A DNA stretch of 64,000 nt. Origin: Cercis canadensis. Taxonomy: Eukaryota; Streptophyta; Magnoliopsida; Fabales; Fabaceae. The stretch is taken from assembly GCA_003255065.1 (NCBI GenBank), contig QAOA01006992.1, positions 89,015 through 153,014 of the forward strand. Reading direction: 5' to 3'. Both the position numbers and the translations under genes were made by a program. The notes below the pieces were generated by a model. The model was not told the origin of the DNA. It ran no database searches and saw only the letters and a program-made list of their open reading frames with translations. Positions 47,438 to 61,200 of this stretch are shown here, piece after piece. Position 1 is the first letter of the stretch. Each line of letters begins with the position of its first letter.

Positions 47438-48725
47438 GAATGGGGTACAGAGATTGGACTCTCTCAGGCTGTCAGCCAAATTTAGAGCCACAGTTTGTAA
47501 ATGTTATCCAATCCCAAGTCACTCTTCTTACCATCCTCAACGTTTGTGGTTAGATAGATGCCTTTCATTACCCCTGTGGTGGAACTCATCACTATGCTAC
47601 ACCACCATGAAAAAAACATGTTATTTCTCATTTTTTTTATATATTTTAATTTTACACTGTATCATACTAATATAATTAATATAATTTAATTTTTATTAAA
47701 TTAATGTCTAAGTTATACTTAAAATTTTAAATAAATCTAATAAAAATTAAATTAAATTAATATAATATAAAACTAAAATAGCATAAAAAAGAAACAAAAC
47801 AATATGTCATGGTATAACATAGTCTTATCCTTAAGTTTTAAGTTGGGATAATCAAATTGTAGCACATATACCATTATTTAGCCAAAAATATTTATTTCAT
47901 TAAACAATTTTTATAAAATAAATTTGTAATATTGAGGTTTTTGTTGGATAATTCCTTCAACCCATCTAATAATTCTCCAAGGCTTTTGACTCTATCAATT
48001 TAAGAGGTATCACATGTTAGTATTCCATTTAGGCTGTGTGGGAAGAAGGTAATGAAGCCACCAAGTCTTCAAGCATTTACAGTTTATGGTTTATCCTTAG
48101 GCTGTCTTTATTGTTTATGAAGCCACAGGTCAAGCATCTCGATCTGCCTAGCTTGCACATTTAAACTGACGTTACATGTTTTATTTGTTTTCCCAACTAT
48201 TATTGGAGAAGTTGTAGGACCTTTGCAGTTATTTTTCCTTTTATCTATTATGTGCTTTAATCTATTTGTAAAATTGTATCTATTTTTAAATACATACGAT
48301 TGTTTTTTTTAATATTATATAATTATTTTTTAGTGTTACGTTATTATTATGTTTAAAAGTAATTAAAATAATTCAATATTTCAAATTATACAAAAAAATT
48401 AAAATAATTCACATGTTTATTTTCATTTTTCACTCCTCTTTCTAATCTAATCCGGAATAATTCTTGGGAATACGGATCTGCGACGTGTCACTACATTAAC
48501 TCTTCAAAATGAAATCCAGCGTGGCCCGTACAAGATAATAATTTTCGCTGCGATTTACTCATACGAAATCTCCGTCCACCAAAAAAATCATTTTGGCAGC
48601 GACAATTGGTTGAGTTGTTTCAGGAGAAGCACCTCTGCTTGCTGACCACACGGTGCAAGAGTGTGTCAACTGTGAACCACAGGGAGGCGAAGAGAGAGAC
48701 GCGGAGACTGAGTGAGAGAGTAGCC
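47438..48725. other. divergent promoter region, CCR4 homolog and ClpS1
   Basis: The two genes are head to head, 1.29 kb apart. The centre is AT-rich. The last 250 bases before ClpS1 are less AT-rich, with purine-rich 5' UTR-like sequence (GGCGAAGAGAGAGACGCGG). No other gene seen. Confidence 0.5.
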
Positions 48726-50725
48726 ATGGAAGCTGCATTTTGCAGTCGTCTTACTCTTTCGCCCAACCACCTTTTAAATGCTGCGAATCTCGGTATTTAA
48801 TCCACTGCCTACCTCCACTTTCTCTTGTTTGCAAGCAATTTTACTTCATCAGAATCTTTTGTTCATTATTTTAGTTGCAATAGTTGTTTTAAATTGACCC
48901 AATTTTTCACGAAACCAAGCATCAGAAAAGAATGTGTTCTTGGTCTCTGTATTGCATTTGTTAGCATCTCGTGCTTAGATTTTTTCCCTTTTTTTTTTAA
49001 TAGTTATACCAACGAGAGGGGTTCTCATTTTTGTTGCTATGATTTTGTAATCGCAGGAGATAAAAATTTTCTTTTTAAATATAGCAAAGATCGGAGTTTT
49101 CTAATGAGAGTATCGGCCACTGCATTAGGGAAAGGTGGTGGCTTGTTGGAGAGGCCAACAATAGAGACAACAACACCTGGTCGTGAATCTGAGTTTGACT
49201 TAAGGTAATATTAGCATAGCATAGGCGCAGAATAGTTATGGAAGGTTTAGCTGTTTGATAGGTATCAAGCATTCTGATTGAATAGAGCTTTATCCAAAAG
49301 AAACTAAGTATTATTATAAAAGAAACAGCTTGGAAATGCTCCTTTAAATGAAGAGAAGCTTGGGGACGAGTGGGTTCATGCAAGCCAGAATAATCAGTTG
49401 TCCATGCTAGATGTTAAATCCCCAGCTATATTGCGAAATATTGTAAAATTAGAGAGAGAATTTTGGGGTGTACTGCAATCGAAAAAACGTGGTCACTAGT
49501 TTTGCAGTCGTTTCTACAAATTCATAATTAATCTATTGTGAAAACAAGTTTCTATCTGAAACCAGGACAAGTTTGAACTCTATGTTGTTCTATTTTTTAT
49601 TTTTCTAATGCATTTCTCGTTGTCTGTCCTTAATCTGTTTTGTGTTCCTTTTCTTTTATCCATTTTACTGTTTTTCCTTTAGCTAGTTATTATCCTCTTA
49701 AAAACCTTTATACTTTACAAGGACATTTTCTTCCTCTTCTGATAAGCTGTTCAAACAGTACAACTTAGGCACCGCTTCCCACGTTAAGACCTTGACTCTT
49801 TCCCACTGTAATGGTGTAATAAGATGTTCTGCATTGTTGAGATTTCTACTGAATATTGGTTGCTATATGTGAAGTAGATAGAAGCTTAAAATAGACCAAT
49901 TGTATGGGTTAGTTCATGTTCTGTCATTATCCTTCAATTGAAGAAAGCGATGTATGAAAGTGATGAAATGCTTCAGTGGCTTTAGTAGGTTTGCGGGTAT
50001 GCTGATCTGTTGAGTTTCATTAGTTCTAAACCACTTTAGTTGTGGTCACATACCTGCTCTTCTATCCTTGATTGTTTAATGTAAATAGCATATTTTTATA
50101 GATTTAGGGAATGCTGTCCCTTGAATGCTTAAATAGGAAACCTATTCTAGCTCCTCCCGCCCCCGCCCCCTTTTCTTTTGTCTAATAGAAGTTTTTTAGC
50201 AGTATTTCTTCATTTTGTTTTTCTTTTAATATTTTTTAGTGATCTCTTATCTTTGTTTAGAGATGATTTAAGCAGTATAATTGGAAAAAGCATAGTGGCT
50301 CAGGGGTTTCTTTGGATAAAATTATGATGCAAAAGTTTGTACACCATTTTGTCAACATCCATTCCTGGCTTTCTGCAAAACATTTCATTTTTAATGTCTC
50401 ATTTTACCGCAAAGTTGAAGGCAAAAGGAAATTGTCAAAACCTTTAACATGTATTTCTCCCAGGAAATCAAGAAAAACATCCCCACCTTACCGAGTACTG
50501 CTGCACAATGATAATTATAACAAGCGGGAATATGTTGTGCAAGTGTTGATGAAGGTGATACCGGGGATGACACTTGATAATGCCGTGAACATCATGCAAG
50601 AGGCGCACTATAATGGCATGGCAGTGGTAATCATCTGTGCCCAGGTAGACGCAGAGGAGCACTGCATGCAGTTGAGAGGAAATGGTCTTCTAAGTTCAAT
50701 AGAGCCAGCTGATGGTGGGTGTTGA
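48726..50725 (+). CDS. CLPS1: ClpS1, chloroplast Clp protease adaptor (N-recognin)
   Basis: Exons 48726-48792, 49057-49204 and 50464-50725 join in phase and give 158 residues, the usual plant length. The N-terminus (MEAAFCSRLTLSPNHLLNAA) is a plausible chloroplast transit peptide. The ClpS core runs from about residue 78: PPYRVLLHNDNYNKREYVVQ, VLMKVIPGMTLDNAVNIMQE, AHYNGMAVVIICAQVDAEEH, then CMQLRGNGLLSSIEP. The HNDN motif and the conserved His of the EAHYNG segment line the pocket that binds destabilising N-terminal residues. The protein delivers substrates to ClpC in the stroma. It is convergent with ARP4 and divergent from the CCR4 homolog. A short GA run follows the stop codon. Confidence 0.93.
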
Positions 50726-52292
50726 ATATTATCACTGCAGAAAGAGAGAGAGAGCGCATAGACAACAGCTTCAGACTATTAGTTATATTGGTAATGCTCA
50801 TATAAGCATTGTACATATATAAAGTTTCTATACTATCTTTAATCTTTTACAGAAACTATGCCGTAAGGAGACTCGTATAGTGAATTAGTAAGTACGCAAA
50901 GAAAATGATGGTGCTAGTTACGCAAATGGAAAGATATCGCTGGCGACCGCTGGCATTATTTTGTTGCATTTATCGTCTTCTTACGTGTTATATACCTTCC
51001 AAATTTCAATCGCCAAAACAAAGCTTCTCAAGTCAGTAATAACTAATAACCAGAACAGGGCCCACCAGATTGGTTAATTTAAGGTGAAAGAGTGAATCTT
51101 TAAACCAGTTAGGCTGGAGATCAGATGTTTACAATGCTCTCTTCGCAAGAAGGTTTTGTGTTCAAGATTTTTTACTGACAAAATAAGAATCTCATTCCAC
51201 TACATGAAATTACAGCTGTAAGTGTTTTGATAACAAAACCCTTGGAGCATGGATGACTCACCCCAAATTTAATAAATTTCGCTTCATCTAAAAGTTAGAG
51301 TTGAACTCTAATTATTGAGTTACTAAAATAAAAAAAAAAAGTGAATCTTTCATCTTGGATTAAGACGACCAAGCACCGGCAAGTCCACTGGCAAATTCAT
51401 TCTAGCACCCCCTGACATCGAGTCCCAAGTCCCGACAAAAGGTTAGTCATGAAAAATATCCGTTAGTCTTAAACTTTCGATGTGTGACTAGTCCATTTTT
51501 CCAAGAATTATCGGGAACACATTCGTGTCAATTATTTTGACGCCTTAAAACGTTTCTTTGGTAAGCATATTGCAAACATCCATCTCGTAGTGCCTTTTTC
51601 ATAATGCGCGTGTTACTTGATTTTTGCATATGGTATATTAGACTAAACAAAATTCACATTTAAAAGCGAATATTTCTCTCAGCCTTGTGAACTTGACGCT
51701 TGCGTCTGATGAAGTTGGATGAAAACATGAAGCAGGCGTCTGATAAAGCTGGTTGGCCCGGCACATCTCTTAAAGGCTTTTTGCCATGTGATTATATGTG
51801 CCACGTAACTTAATCACACGCGCAGGCTATTCTCCACTAGGGCAATGAAAGGACTGAGAATGCTAGAGACATTCACAGAATCTGAAACTAAGTCAAAAAA
51901 GGATCAATATGAATTATACGAGTCTAGCACAAAATCAAGAGTATGTTATTAAAGAATAAAACACAAACATTCAATGATATCATCTAACTTACTACTACTA
52001 ATACTGTGCATTAAACTACATGGAAGGGGAAACCGGTTGGATACAGTGTAAGAAAAAGGAGCACTGTTAGTTAGACTATCAGTACAGTTACATAATCATA
52101 GATTACAGGCTCTGAAGCATCGAAAGGCCCGGAGTTAAGTTAGTGTGAAGCATGAAAGAGAATGGCCATCAATGAGAAAGAAGACTTCATTAGTGGCGCC
52201 AGCAATAATAACTTAGTGTTCAAGAGAGGGCTTCCTGAAATCATCTGGATCACCAATGGCAGAAAAAAATCTGTATTCACATAAATAGCAAC
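50726..52292. other. intergenic region between convergent ClpS1 and ARP4
   Basis: The first 150 bases and the last 300 or so are probably 3' UTRs. The middle has no coding or repeat signature that could be delimited. Confidence 0.5.
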
Positions 52293-55200
52293 TCAAGGGC
52301 ACTTTCTTTGGATATAGGAAGCTCCATGCTCTTCATACCTATCAATTGTACACAAATAATTTAGTATTAAAAATTATCCACTTACACTCTGCAATGTCGG
52401 AAGCCAAACTTCACAATTATTTTCTTTTAATTTATCAAAAACATACTAAGCATGAGAATGTGAATAGTTTCTTATTTTACCAATTCAACAATCTAAATCA
52501 GAGCCCAGAATATTAAATCTAACTTTCATGAAGCTAAATGCACTTGCATAACTATGAGCTTTGACAGACAACTGATACTTACTCGGACTTGGAGAACCAC
52601 ATTTGCTGGAAAGAGCCAAGAGAAGCCAATATGCTTCCCCCAATCCAAACACTGCATATGTAATAACGATCATGAATTGTAGGATATAGTCTTTGTGACG
52701 CATAAACAAGTACTTTGACATATAAAATCATAATTTGACTCTCATTATTCATAAAAGGGAACAGAGGCATGATTAATACCCAAAGGTGGAGAAGGGGCAG
52801 GGAAAACGTGTTTGCAAGAGGATAGTCTTTGTAACCCATTAAGAATGTTGATGAGATGCAATCATTACTTACAAATGTAACCATTATTTCATAAATATAC
52901 ATGAAGGCAGAAATGCAAGGTCACACATAATAACAATTTGATATGCTATATACAGCATCAGTGGCCAAAATGTGTTCAAAGCACAACAAATCAGTTCCAA
53001 GGTGACATGAAAAAAACCCTTAAAGATCTATGCTTCCACCACATAAGCTATTTATGTCATATAGCTTTCGTCCTGGTTCACATGCAGTATTTTGTCTCTC
53101 TTAATATATCCCAATGAATTTAAATTGGAAACACTTCAAAGTTATATATTACCCAAACTTCTAATACCATTAAGGCATAAACAAAGAACCAGACAAACTG
53201 CAGTTTGTTGCAAACACTGCATTTAAAATATTTTCTTTCTTAAATGTCATAATATACACGGTGCTTCTCTGCTGAGAAGAAGCATAGGCTGCATAACTGT
53301 TTCATATGCTGATATGTAGAATTTTAAAGGCGTTGAATTAATCAGAGTCAAACAAACATGTTTCTTGAATTGATGTTGACAGTGTAATGAGTGCATATAT
53401 ACATGCGCACTAGAGAGAGAGATCTCACCTGAATCTTCTTTCAGTCGCATTTCCACTGGCCAATACTTTTACTCTAGCAGCTTGAGGGGACTCCTACATT
53501 GAAATGGTATCTCAGTCATTTTTCAAAATTAGGACTAACCTTTTTACCTCTTAATTCAGGTACCATTACATGCAATCCAGAATTCAATTCAAACAGCTGC
53601 TCTATGTATTCATAACATATCATCTCACGAGAGAATATTTGATGAATGATTTCCTCTTAGTTTTATGCTGTCCAATTCTTACAATGGGCAAAGCAAGAGG
53701 CTAAAGATCCTCTAATCTAGTTTCAGAGACTGTTCCCAGACAAATTTTCATAAACAAGCATGATCTGACAGAAAATCAACGTGCTTCACAAAGCCTTCTG
53801 AAGCCTATTCAAAATGTTTTCAACTGTTTCAGAATCATATTTCTCAAGAACAGCTTCTAGAAGCTCCACAGAAAGGGCACCACATTTCCAGTAAGAATAT
53901 TAAATGCAAATTTCTATCAATTCTCCCAATCATTCAAAAATTTCCCTATTAATCTTTTCATTTTTTCAGTCACCTTGCCTCCGATTTCTTTTTCTGGGAT
54001 AAAAGAACAAATCGTTAGAAGAGAAAAGAGAAGCACCAAATGGTGGAAGAGATGCCTCTGAAAAGAAACAGTAAAGGAAAAAATGCATCTCTCCAGTGGG
54101 AGGCAAGACCATCAAAGAAGCCCCTTAAAGAAACTACAGGCAGAAACCCACAGGGAAACTATCCTATCCCACAAAAAGCAGCAAAGATATTTTAAAAAAA
54201 ATAAAAAATAAAAAATCCTTTGGGCAAAAATTCTAGTGTCAAAGTCACGCTCTAGCCAAATGCACCAAGTCCCAGCAAGACAGCACACTGCACTAAAGCC
54301 TTACACTCAACTCCTGAGTCCACCCAAGACATCAATATTGCATAGAAAGGAAGTGCTCCAAAAATTCAGGCAAACCCACTGCAACCGCAAAGAGTTTATC
54401 TCTGACAATAAGAAACAAGCAATAGATCCATGTACTAAATAAAGCTCAAAAGCTTGAAAGTATATCTTAGTTTAATCTGAAACTAAATGTTAAATAACAC
54501 GAACAGGAATAGATTACTTTGAGGAAAGCAACCACCAAAGTTATTCAAACTCAGCAATAACTAGAAAATTGACATTCAGTGGATATAATTGAAAAGTGCT
54601 TCTCTGTAAATCTCTACCTCTAGCAAGTCTTTCTCGAGGCGTTCCTTCAATTGCTGCATTGAAGCTGTGCCACCAGCAAGCTGCATATGATATAGCAAAT
54701 CATTTTCAATTGTGTCCAAGTAATTAGGAAACCAAAAAGATGTTTCTATCACACATTCTCTGTTTGGTAGGAAAGAAACCTGTCAAACAGATCATTTTGC
54801 AAGACCTATTTCTATGCACAAAGTATACATACATGATATATATGCACATCAAATTACCACGGTAAATATGTTGATTACTAGATTAATGATATAACTGAAA
54901 GCATTCTAATTGAGATAATTTATATTTGGGATTTTGCATTCATATAATATCATGGAACTGTAATCTTCTTAACAACTATCCCCTCCCCCTCCCCAAATAG
55001 AAAATCCAAGATGTCCATGCCATTGCTGAACTAATTTAACCTCTATGTATCAACTCACTAATCAAATTCTTTGATGGATATAAAACCAAGAACTTAATCA
55101 CTGGGACAGGAAGTTTAAGTTGGTATCAATTGACACCAGTGTAAAACAAAATTGATCTTAAACCATTGAATAACTTTTTATACGAAGAATTTTGCAGAAG

Positions 55201-58200
55201 GCTACTGTTGGATTAAAAGCTACCATCATTTCAGATCATGGTTATAGTCATGTTAATCCAAAACCAGTTTGTACTCAATTAGTATATCTTAAGGCTATCG
55301 TATGATATTCTTTTTCACATAAGAAATATTAACTATTTGATAAATACTTATACTTGTCCAATTTTTTGCACGTTTGGCATGCAATATCAATATGATAATT
55401 AGTTATAATTCAACAGTAGGAATGATAGAAAACACATTCCATAAGAAGTTATTAGATGGTTGAGCAAGTGTATAAAACCTTACACCAGTGTCAATTTATC
55501 CTAATAGAGAAAGACTGAGGGGTAGAGAGATAAATAACACCAAATCAACATTACCAATATGCTACTAAATAATTCTCTTCGAATGTCCACATCACACTTA
55601 TTAATACTCTCTATAACCTGCATATTAAAAAAATAAAAAATAAAAAAGTAAAACCATGAGCAAGAGGATGTAGAAAATTAAAGCCCGAGGACATAGAAAC
55701 ATGCATGCTTTAAAACAACAAAAAGAAAATTACCATTTGTGGCAGACCGCGAACTGAAGGAGCAATTTCCACAAAACTCTCCATGCCAGGGATTGTCTGT
55801 AGTTTACATTGAAGCAGTAAAAGAAAATTAGTGCATGCAGGAAAAGAACACAAACAGAACGTTGACTGTGAACTGAACTATATAAGCACAAAAAAACAGA
55901 AAAATCTACACAATATTGATATACTAGAAATTTGGACTGACAGGAGTGCATACTAGGAAAACAGCAACTCATGCAGGCTCCCTAAGGGTACTAAGAAGAA
56001 AAAGGAAAATGGGGACCAAAAAGCAGCCTAAATTAGGTATCTAAAGTAGTTTAAGAGAGCTAACTGTACACTCACAACTACATACAAAGATAAAGAATAA
56101 CATCATGAATCATATCCAACCACATTCAAGAACTATAATGTGTCAATATGATATTAGCTTTAATAAACATTGATATCCTTATTTACTATAAGTCTATAAC
56201 ATTGCTGGAGATATAAGGGTATTCAATATTTTCTCTCCTGTATCAATAAGATATTACTGCAGTTAGTTAGAAATTTCTCGGGTTGTTGTTATAGGAAGTT
56301 TGGAATAGATGACGTAAAGATGACTTGGAAGGCACTTCCTGTTTGACTTGGATGCAGCTCACAGATAACGATCATTTGAACTGTTTTAAAATACAAGAAT
56401 TATCTGGACATACCAGAGGGGCATTTGAACTGTTCTTATAATTTCATGTGTTTTAATTCTTTTATTAAAAAAAAAAAAATAACAGCTGCAACAGCATTCA
56501 GATGTTTTCAATTAGAAAAACTCTAAACTACCTGAGTTTTCCCGCTAGGGTTTTGATAGAAGTGTGTAGGAAATTGCATGTACCATTAAATAAATGAAGG
56601 GGGATCCACTAGATAATTTAAACAAATTATTGTAAATAAGTCCGTGCAATGATCTGAACAAAATGGACAGGGCAGTATAGCATTGCTCTTTCAATTAACA
56701 GCTATTTTCCCCCATTTCCTTTTAGGATTCAGGTAGCATATTTCTTTCTATACCTCATGTACGTGAAGGTCGCACTTCCAACATATCTCAATCTTTCTAA
56801 ACCAACCCAAATCTAAAAAGTAAGAATTTCACATGATTCTGCCACCCAATTTTTAAAATTTTCAACTCTTCAAAACCTAGCATATACATGGCAGACTTCT
56901 AAACATGTAATAAATCACAATTTCTTTAAAATTGATTAACAAAACATATATTGTAGAGTCTTCTACACATACAAATCACATACCTGAGCAAGGGATGGAT
57001 TAAAAAGAACATCGGGAATCTTGAATCTATCGGCTCCAATTTCAATAGTCCTGCATAATATCAAGTTAAGAAATGACAATAACAAGTAATAAAACAGCAC
57101 ATATAGCAGATGAAATTATTAGAGTAGGAAGCAACACAGATCCTTGCAGATACACAAAATATAACATAGACTAGAAGCAGGCATTTCAAAGGGGAAAAGC
57201 ACAAATCAGTGCATCCTCACAAAAGAATAACATGGACTCACTGGCCATCAGGAAGCTCATATGGAGTCATTGGAATATTCGAATATCCACTCTCTGACAC
57301 AAGAAGAGAAGAAAAATAAATGCCATATAAGGAGATAATGATCAACACTTTTGGAGACAGGAAGGTAAAAGCATCCAGAGAGCAATAAAAAATCAACTAA
57401 ATTTACTATTAAGCAATTTATGTCTGTCATTACATCATACTATTGAAATTCATGCACACATGAAGCACAAAAATCAGGTCAACAATATTGTAGCTTGACA
57501 GAAAATGAATGTGAAAGCTGCTGAAGCAATGGAGTTGCTAGCATACACTGCAGCAATACTAGCAAAAATTATCAGCATGACACATTAAAAACTAAATTAT
57601 TTGGAAGCTCATGCCCATTCTAAACAGTACCCTGATCCCATAAATTTACATACAAGACAAACTTTTACTTAAGAATTATGAGATAACCTGGTAGCAGATC
57701 TACAGTTGATATCAAATATTGAAGAATATTGCAATAGCATGTAGCTTTCATGAGAATCAAGAGATGCTTTGCAATGCTACCGTAAGTAAGGGATTTATCC
57801 ATGTATGTCTTAAAAAAAACAAAATGTTAGACCAGCAAGATTTCAAACATTATACAAAATGAAAATAACAGGAATACAGACCATCATAAGGAGTATCTGG
57901 AGCGCGGCACACACATTCCTTGATATCACTAGCAATCACCCTCTGTCACAAGAGAACAGTCAGCAGGTAAAGAGATATGATATCTGAAGAGAAATGTAAG
58001 GATCAGCCAAAGACCTGGGAATAGAGTTTGTAGCTTTCAGTTGTATTTGGAAAATCAAGGTCGACAGTCTGTAGCATTCAGAAACAGAGAGATAATAAGA
58101 AATACTATTCATGAATGTATAGAATTGCAGTGAAAACTTGAATCATCCTAAGCATCAGTATGACAATGAATTATACTTAGAGTTGAACACCGCATGTATA

Positions 58201-61200
58201 AGATATGAACAAGCAAACAAAAGGTAAGCTATTCATCTCAAGTCATATAGCAGCAAAGTACCAACACAAATGCCAATATTATTAAATTTGAACAATTAAT
58301 AATCCATAAAGTTATTGAACCATCAGATTGAAAGAGATGGGAAAATTTAAGTCTTGATACCAAGTCATGATAGTCCTATTGAAAGTTGTGGCTCTGGAGG
58401 AACCAATAGAATATAATTTCCCAAGTTGGGAATTTTGGGGGTAATATGGAAAAGAAAAATCATTACATGTACTTTAAGGATTGAGAAATATTGGAAGAAA
58501 CAAGCTATGCTGCTAACATTACAATGAAGTTATAAAATACCTGAAACTCTCCAGGTCGTATTTCCTTTCTCTTGAAGGAATAACGGGGTTTTATCTACAA
58601 TAACAGATTAAGGGGGAAAAACAATTCAAGCATATAAAAAAACAGAATATATACTTCAGATGACCTTCAAAAGTAAAATAGCTAATGTGTATCACTTACC
58701 TTAATACCTTTGCTTTCCAAACTTTTCATCAAGCAATCTGTGAGAAATTCTCCTCCAATACGAGAAGTTGCCACAGCCTATTGTTGTGAACATAATAAAA
58801 GATATAAGCAGACGCTTGAAGTATGAGCAGAGCTCAAATATAAACAGTGAATTCAATGAAATTAAAGCCCTGTGATTGTTCTAAAGCATACATCAAGGAC
58901 TGGGAATGAAAGACATTGTGCACATACAGAGCACATTAACAAACATTAACTAATAAATACATTAGGAATAGATACTGCACACACACGTTTTGAAATGTAC
59001 CAATGCGGAACTTGCATTAGTGTCTTTCACAAGTAAACAGTCACTCTTCGGTTTATAATCTAATTACGTTCTATTTCTGTAAAATTAAATGGTCAATGAT
59101 CAGGTCAGTTAGATAATGGTCCATTGACATTTTCTCTATATAACGAATAAAGAATATAAAAACCATCTTTTTACATTACAATAAGTCATTTAAATGATAA
59201 TCATATGATCAGAAAACCTCCTGGTTATTGTCTTAATTTTACTTCATCTGTTTAATGCATATAGTTCTCATTTTTAATTAATCAAATATATTTTAACTAT
59301 ATATTTAGAACCTGTTTGAACCTCTAACTCCAAAATAATACCTTTCATGAGATAGCAGGCTTTGGAACATTGGTGCATATAAATGAAGATGGCAGAAAAA
59401 ATATTGGAGCCTCCCATGTGAAATGGGATAATAAACTAAATATTGACAATGTAGTAAAAAAAATATCAAATCAATTATTTGATTACATATTGTATTTGAT
59501 CTGTTAGCATGCAATACCTTTTGAAGAACATAACCATCATGTACTGGTGCAACCGTAGTTGATCCTCCACCACTGCGTAAATTGGAATAATGAACAACAC
59601 TACCCATCAGCAATGCCTCCAACATTATAGGGTGGTATATTAGAAACAATCAATAAATCAAATAGCAAAACTGAAAGGAAAAGGGAAGCAATTATTGCAC
59701 ACAAGACAGAAGTAAATAGGAGAAGCATATGCATCAAACTATCTTCCAAACCATACTCATTTGACAAAAGAGGAGAAACAATATAAGAAATAAAATCCTC
59801 AAACAGAAAGATATGGAGAAGAAAGCACTTACTCCTCTGATATGCCCTACAGCAGAGAAAATAGCCATTCAAATATAAAGGTTCTGTCTGCTTTTACAGA
59901 AATAATTTTATGGGGTAAATTGTTTTCAATAGAAAATGGCTTTTCTTAAAAAACATTTTGATAGAAGGATTTTTTCAAAAATATTTTTAACTAAAATTTT
60001 TCTTTAACTGTTACACCAAAAATCAGAAAATGTCTTCTGAAAATTACTTTCCAGAAAGTCATGTTTAGAGCTGGCAAACGGGCTGGGCTGCCCTGGCCCA
60101 AATTTAAATCGGGCTGGCATATGGCTGGCCCATCCCGGACCTAATGTAAAAATTTATTTTTTGTTAAAATGGAAGTATATATGTATGTAAAAATATATAA
60201 TAAGCGTATGTTATCTCTTTAATTTTCTTTCATTTATTCTAATAGATTATATAATGAAAGACAACCTTTTATATAAAAAATATCTCCATTTTGTAATGAA
60301 CATGAAATTTAATCATATATCCTTGAATATAAAATGAAAATTTTGAATATAAAATGAAAATTTTACTAATTGAACAAGTTGGCACCTTCATATATATCTT
60401 ACTCTTACAGTCTTACCTTATTACAAATTTACAATTTACAATATACTAGTGAAATCCATGACTCTATGTTTTTCAAATGAAAAAGCACCTCNTGAAAAAT
60501 CACCTCCACATACATGAATATATATATGTGTATTTTGAATATAATCTATATATTTTCAAATATTATCATGATTCATGCCTATAAAACTAGCTCAAATAAA
60601 TTATAATCTAGTTGTGTAGCAAAAATAAATTAGTTAATTAAAAATAAAAAAAAAAACCGGGCCAATCGGGCTGGGCCAGCCCAGTTTGAGCCTGACGGGT
60701 CAATTGGGCCTGGCCCATTTTGCCACCTCAAGTCATGTTCCATAAAATAAACGGATCCTAAATGAGAAAAAATTTGACTATCTGAATATATATTCGGATA
60801 GCAGAAGGAGAAGCAAAGAGTCCAAATATATTTGAAAGTCAAATAATTTACCCTTAAGAAATTATACTGCAACTCTGTCAAAAAAATCCAGAGAAACTGT
60901 GAACCAAATTTTAACATCTCCAGTTGTAATACACAATCTTAATAAAAAAAAATGACAGAGAAAAGCAAATCATTGAAATCTCTTTTTTTTTTAACAGTTG
61001 GATTCCATGATCATCGATATTTAATACTTCAAATTACAGTAAACTCAATTGAACACAACTGAGCATTAAATCGAAGAGCCAAGGGGCAAAGATTGAATCA
61101 AGCCGATAGCCTAAGTACCTGAATGTATTAATATTCTTTCACCATTAAATTATATGAAATTTTATAGCCACTATGCATCTACAGTCTTTTTTTAAGTAGT

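Noticed and set aside
47438-47491. Eighteen-residue N-terminal extension of the CCR4 homolog
   Set aside because: The upstream start would be GTG; the first in-frame ATG is at 47437.
47214-47675. 153-codon + strand ORF with an Asp run
   Set aside because: It is the antisense of the Ser-rich first exon of the CCR4 homolog.
54236-54442. ORF inside an ARP4 intron
   Set aside because: Not flanked by a promoter or splice signals and resembles no protein; intronic chance frame.
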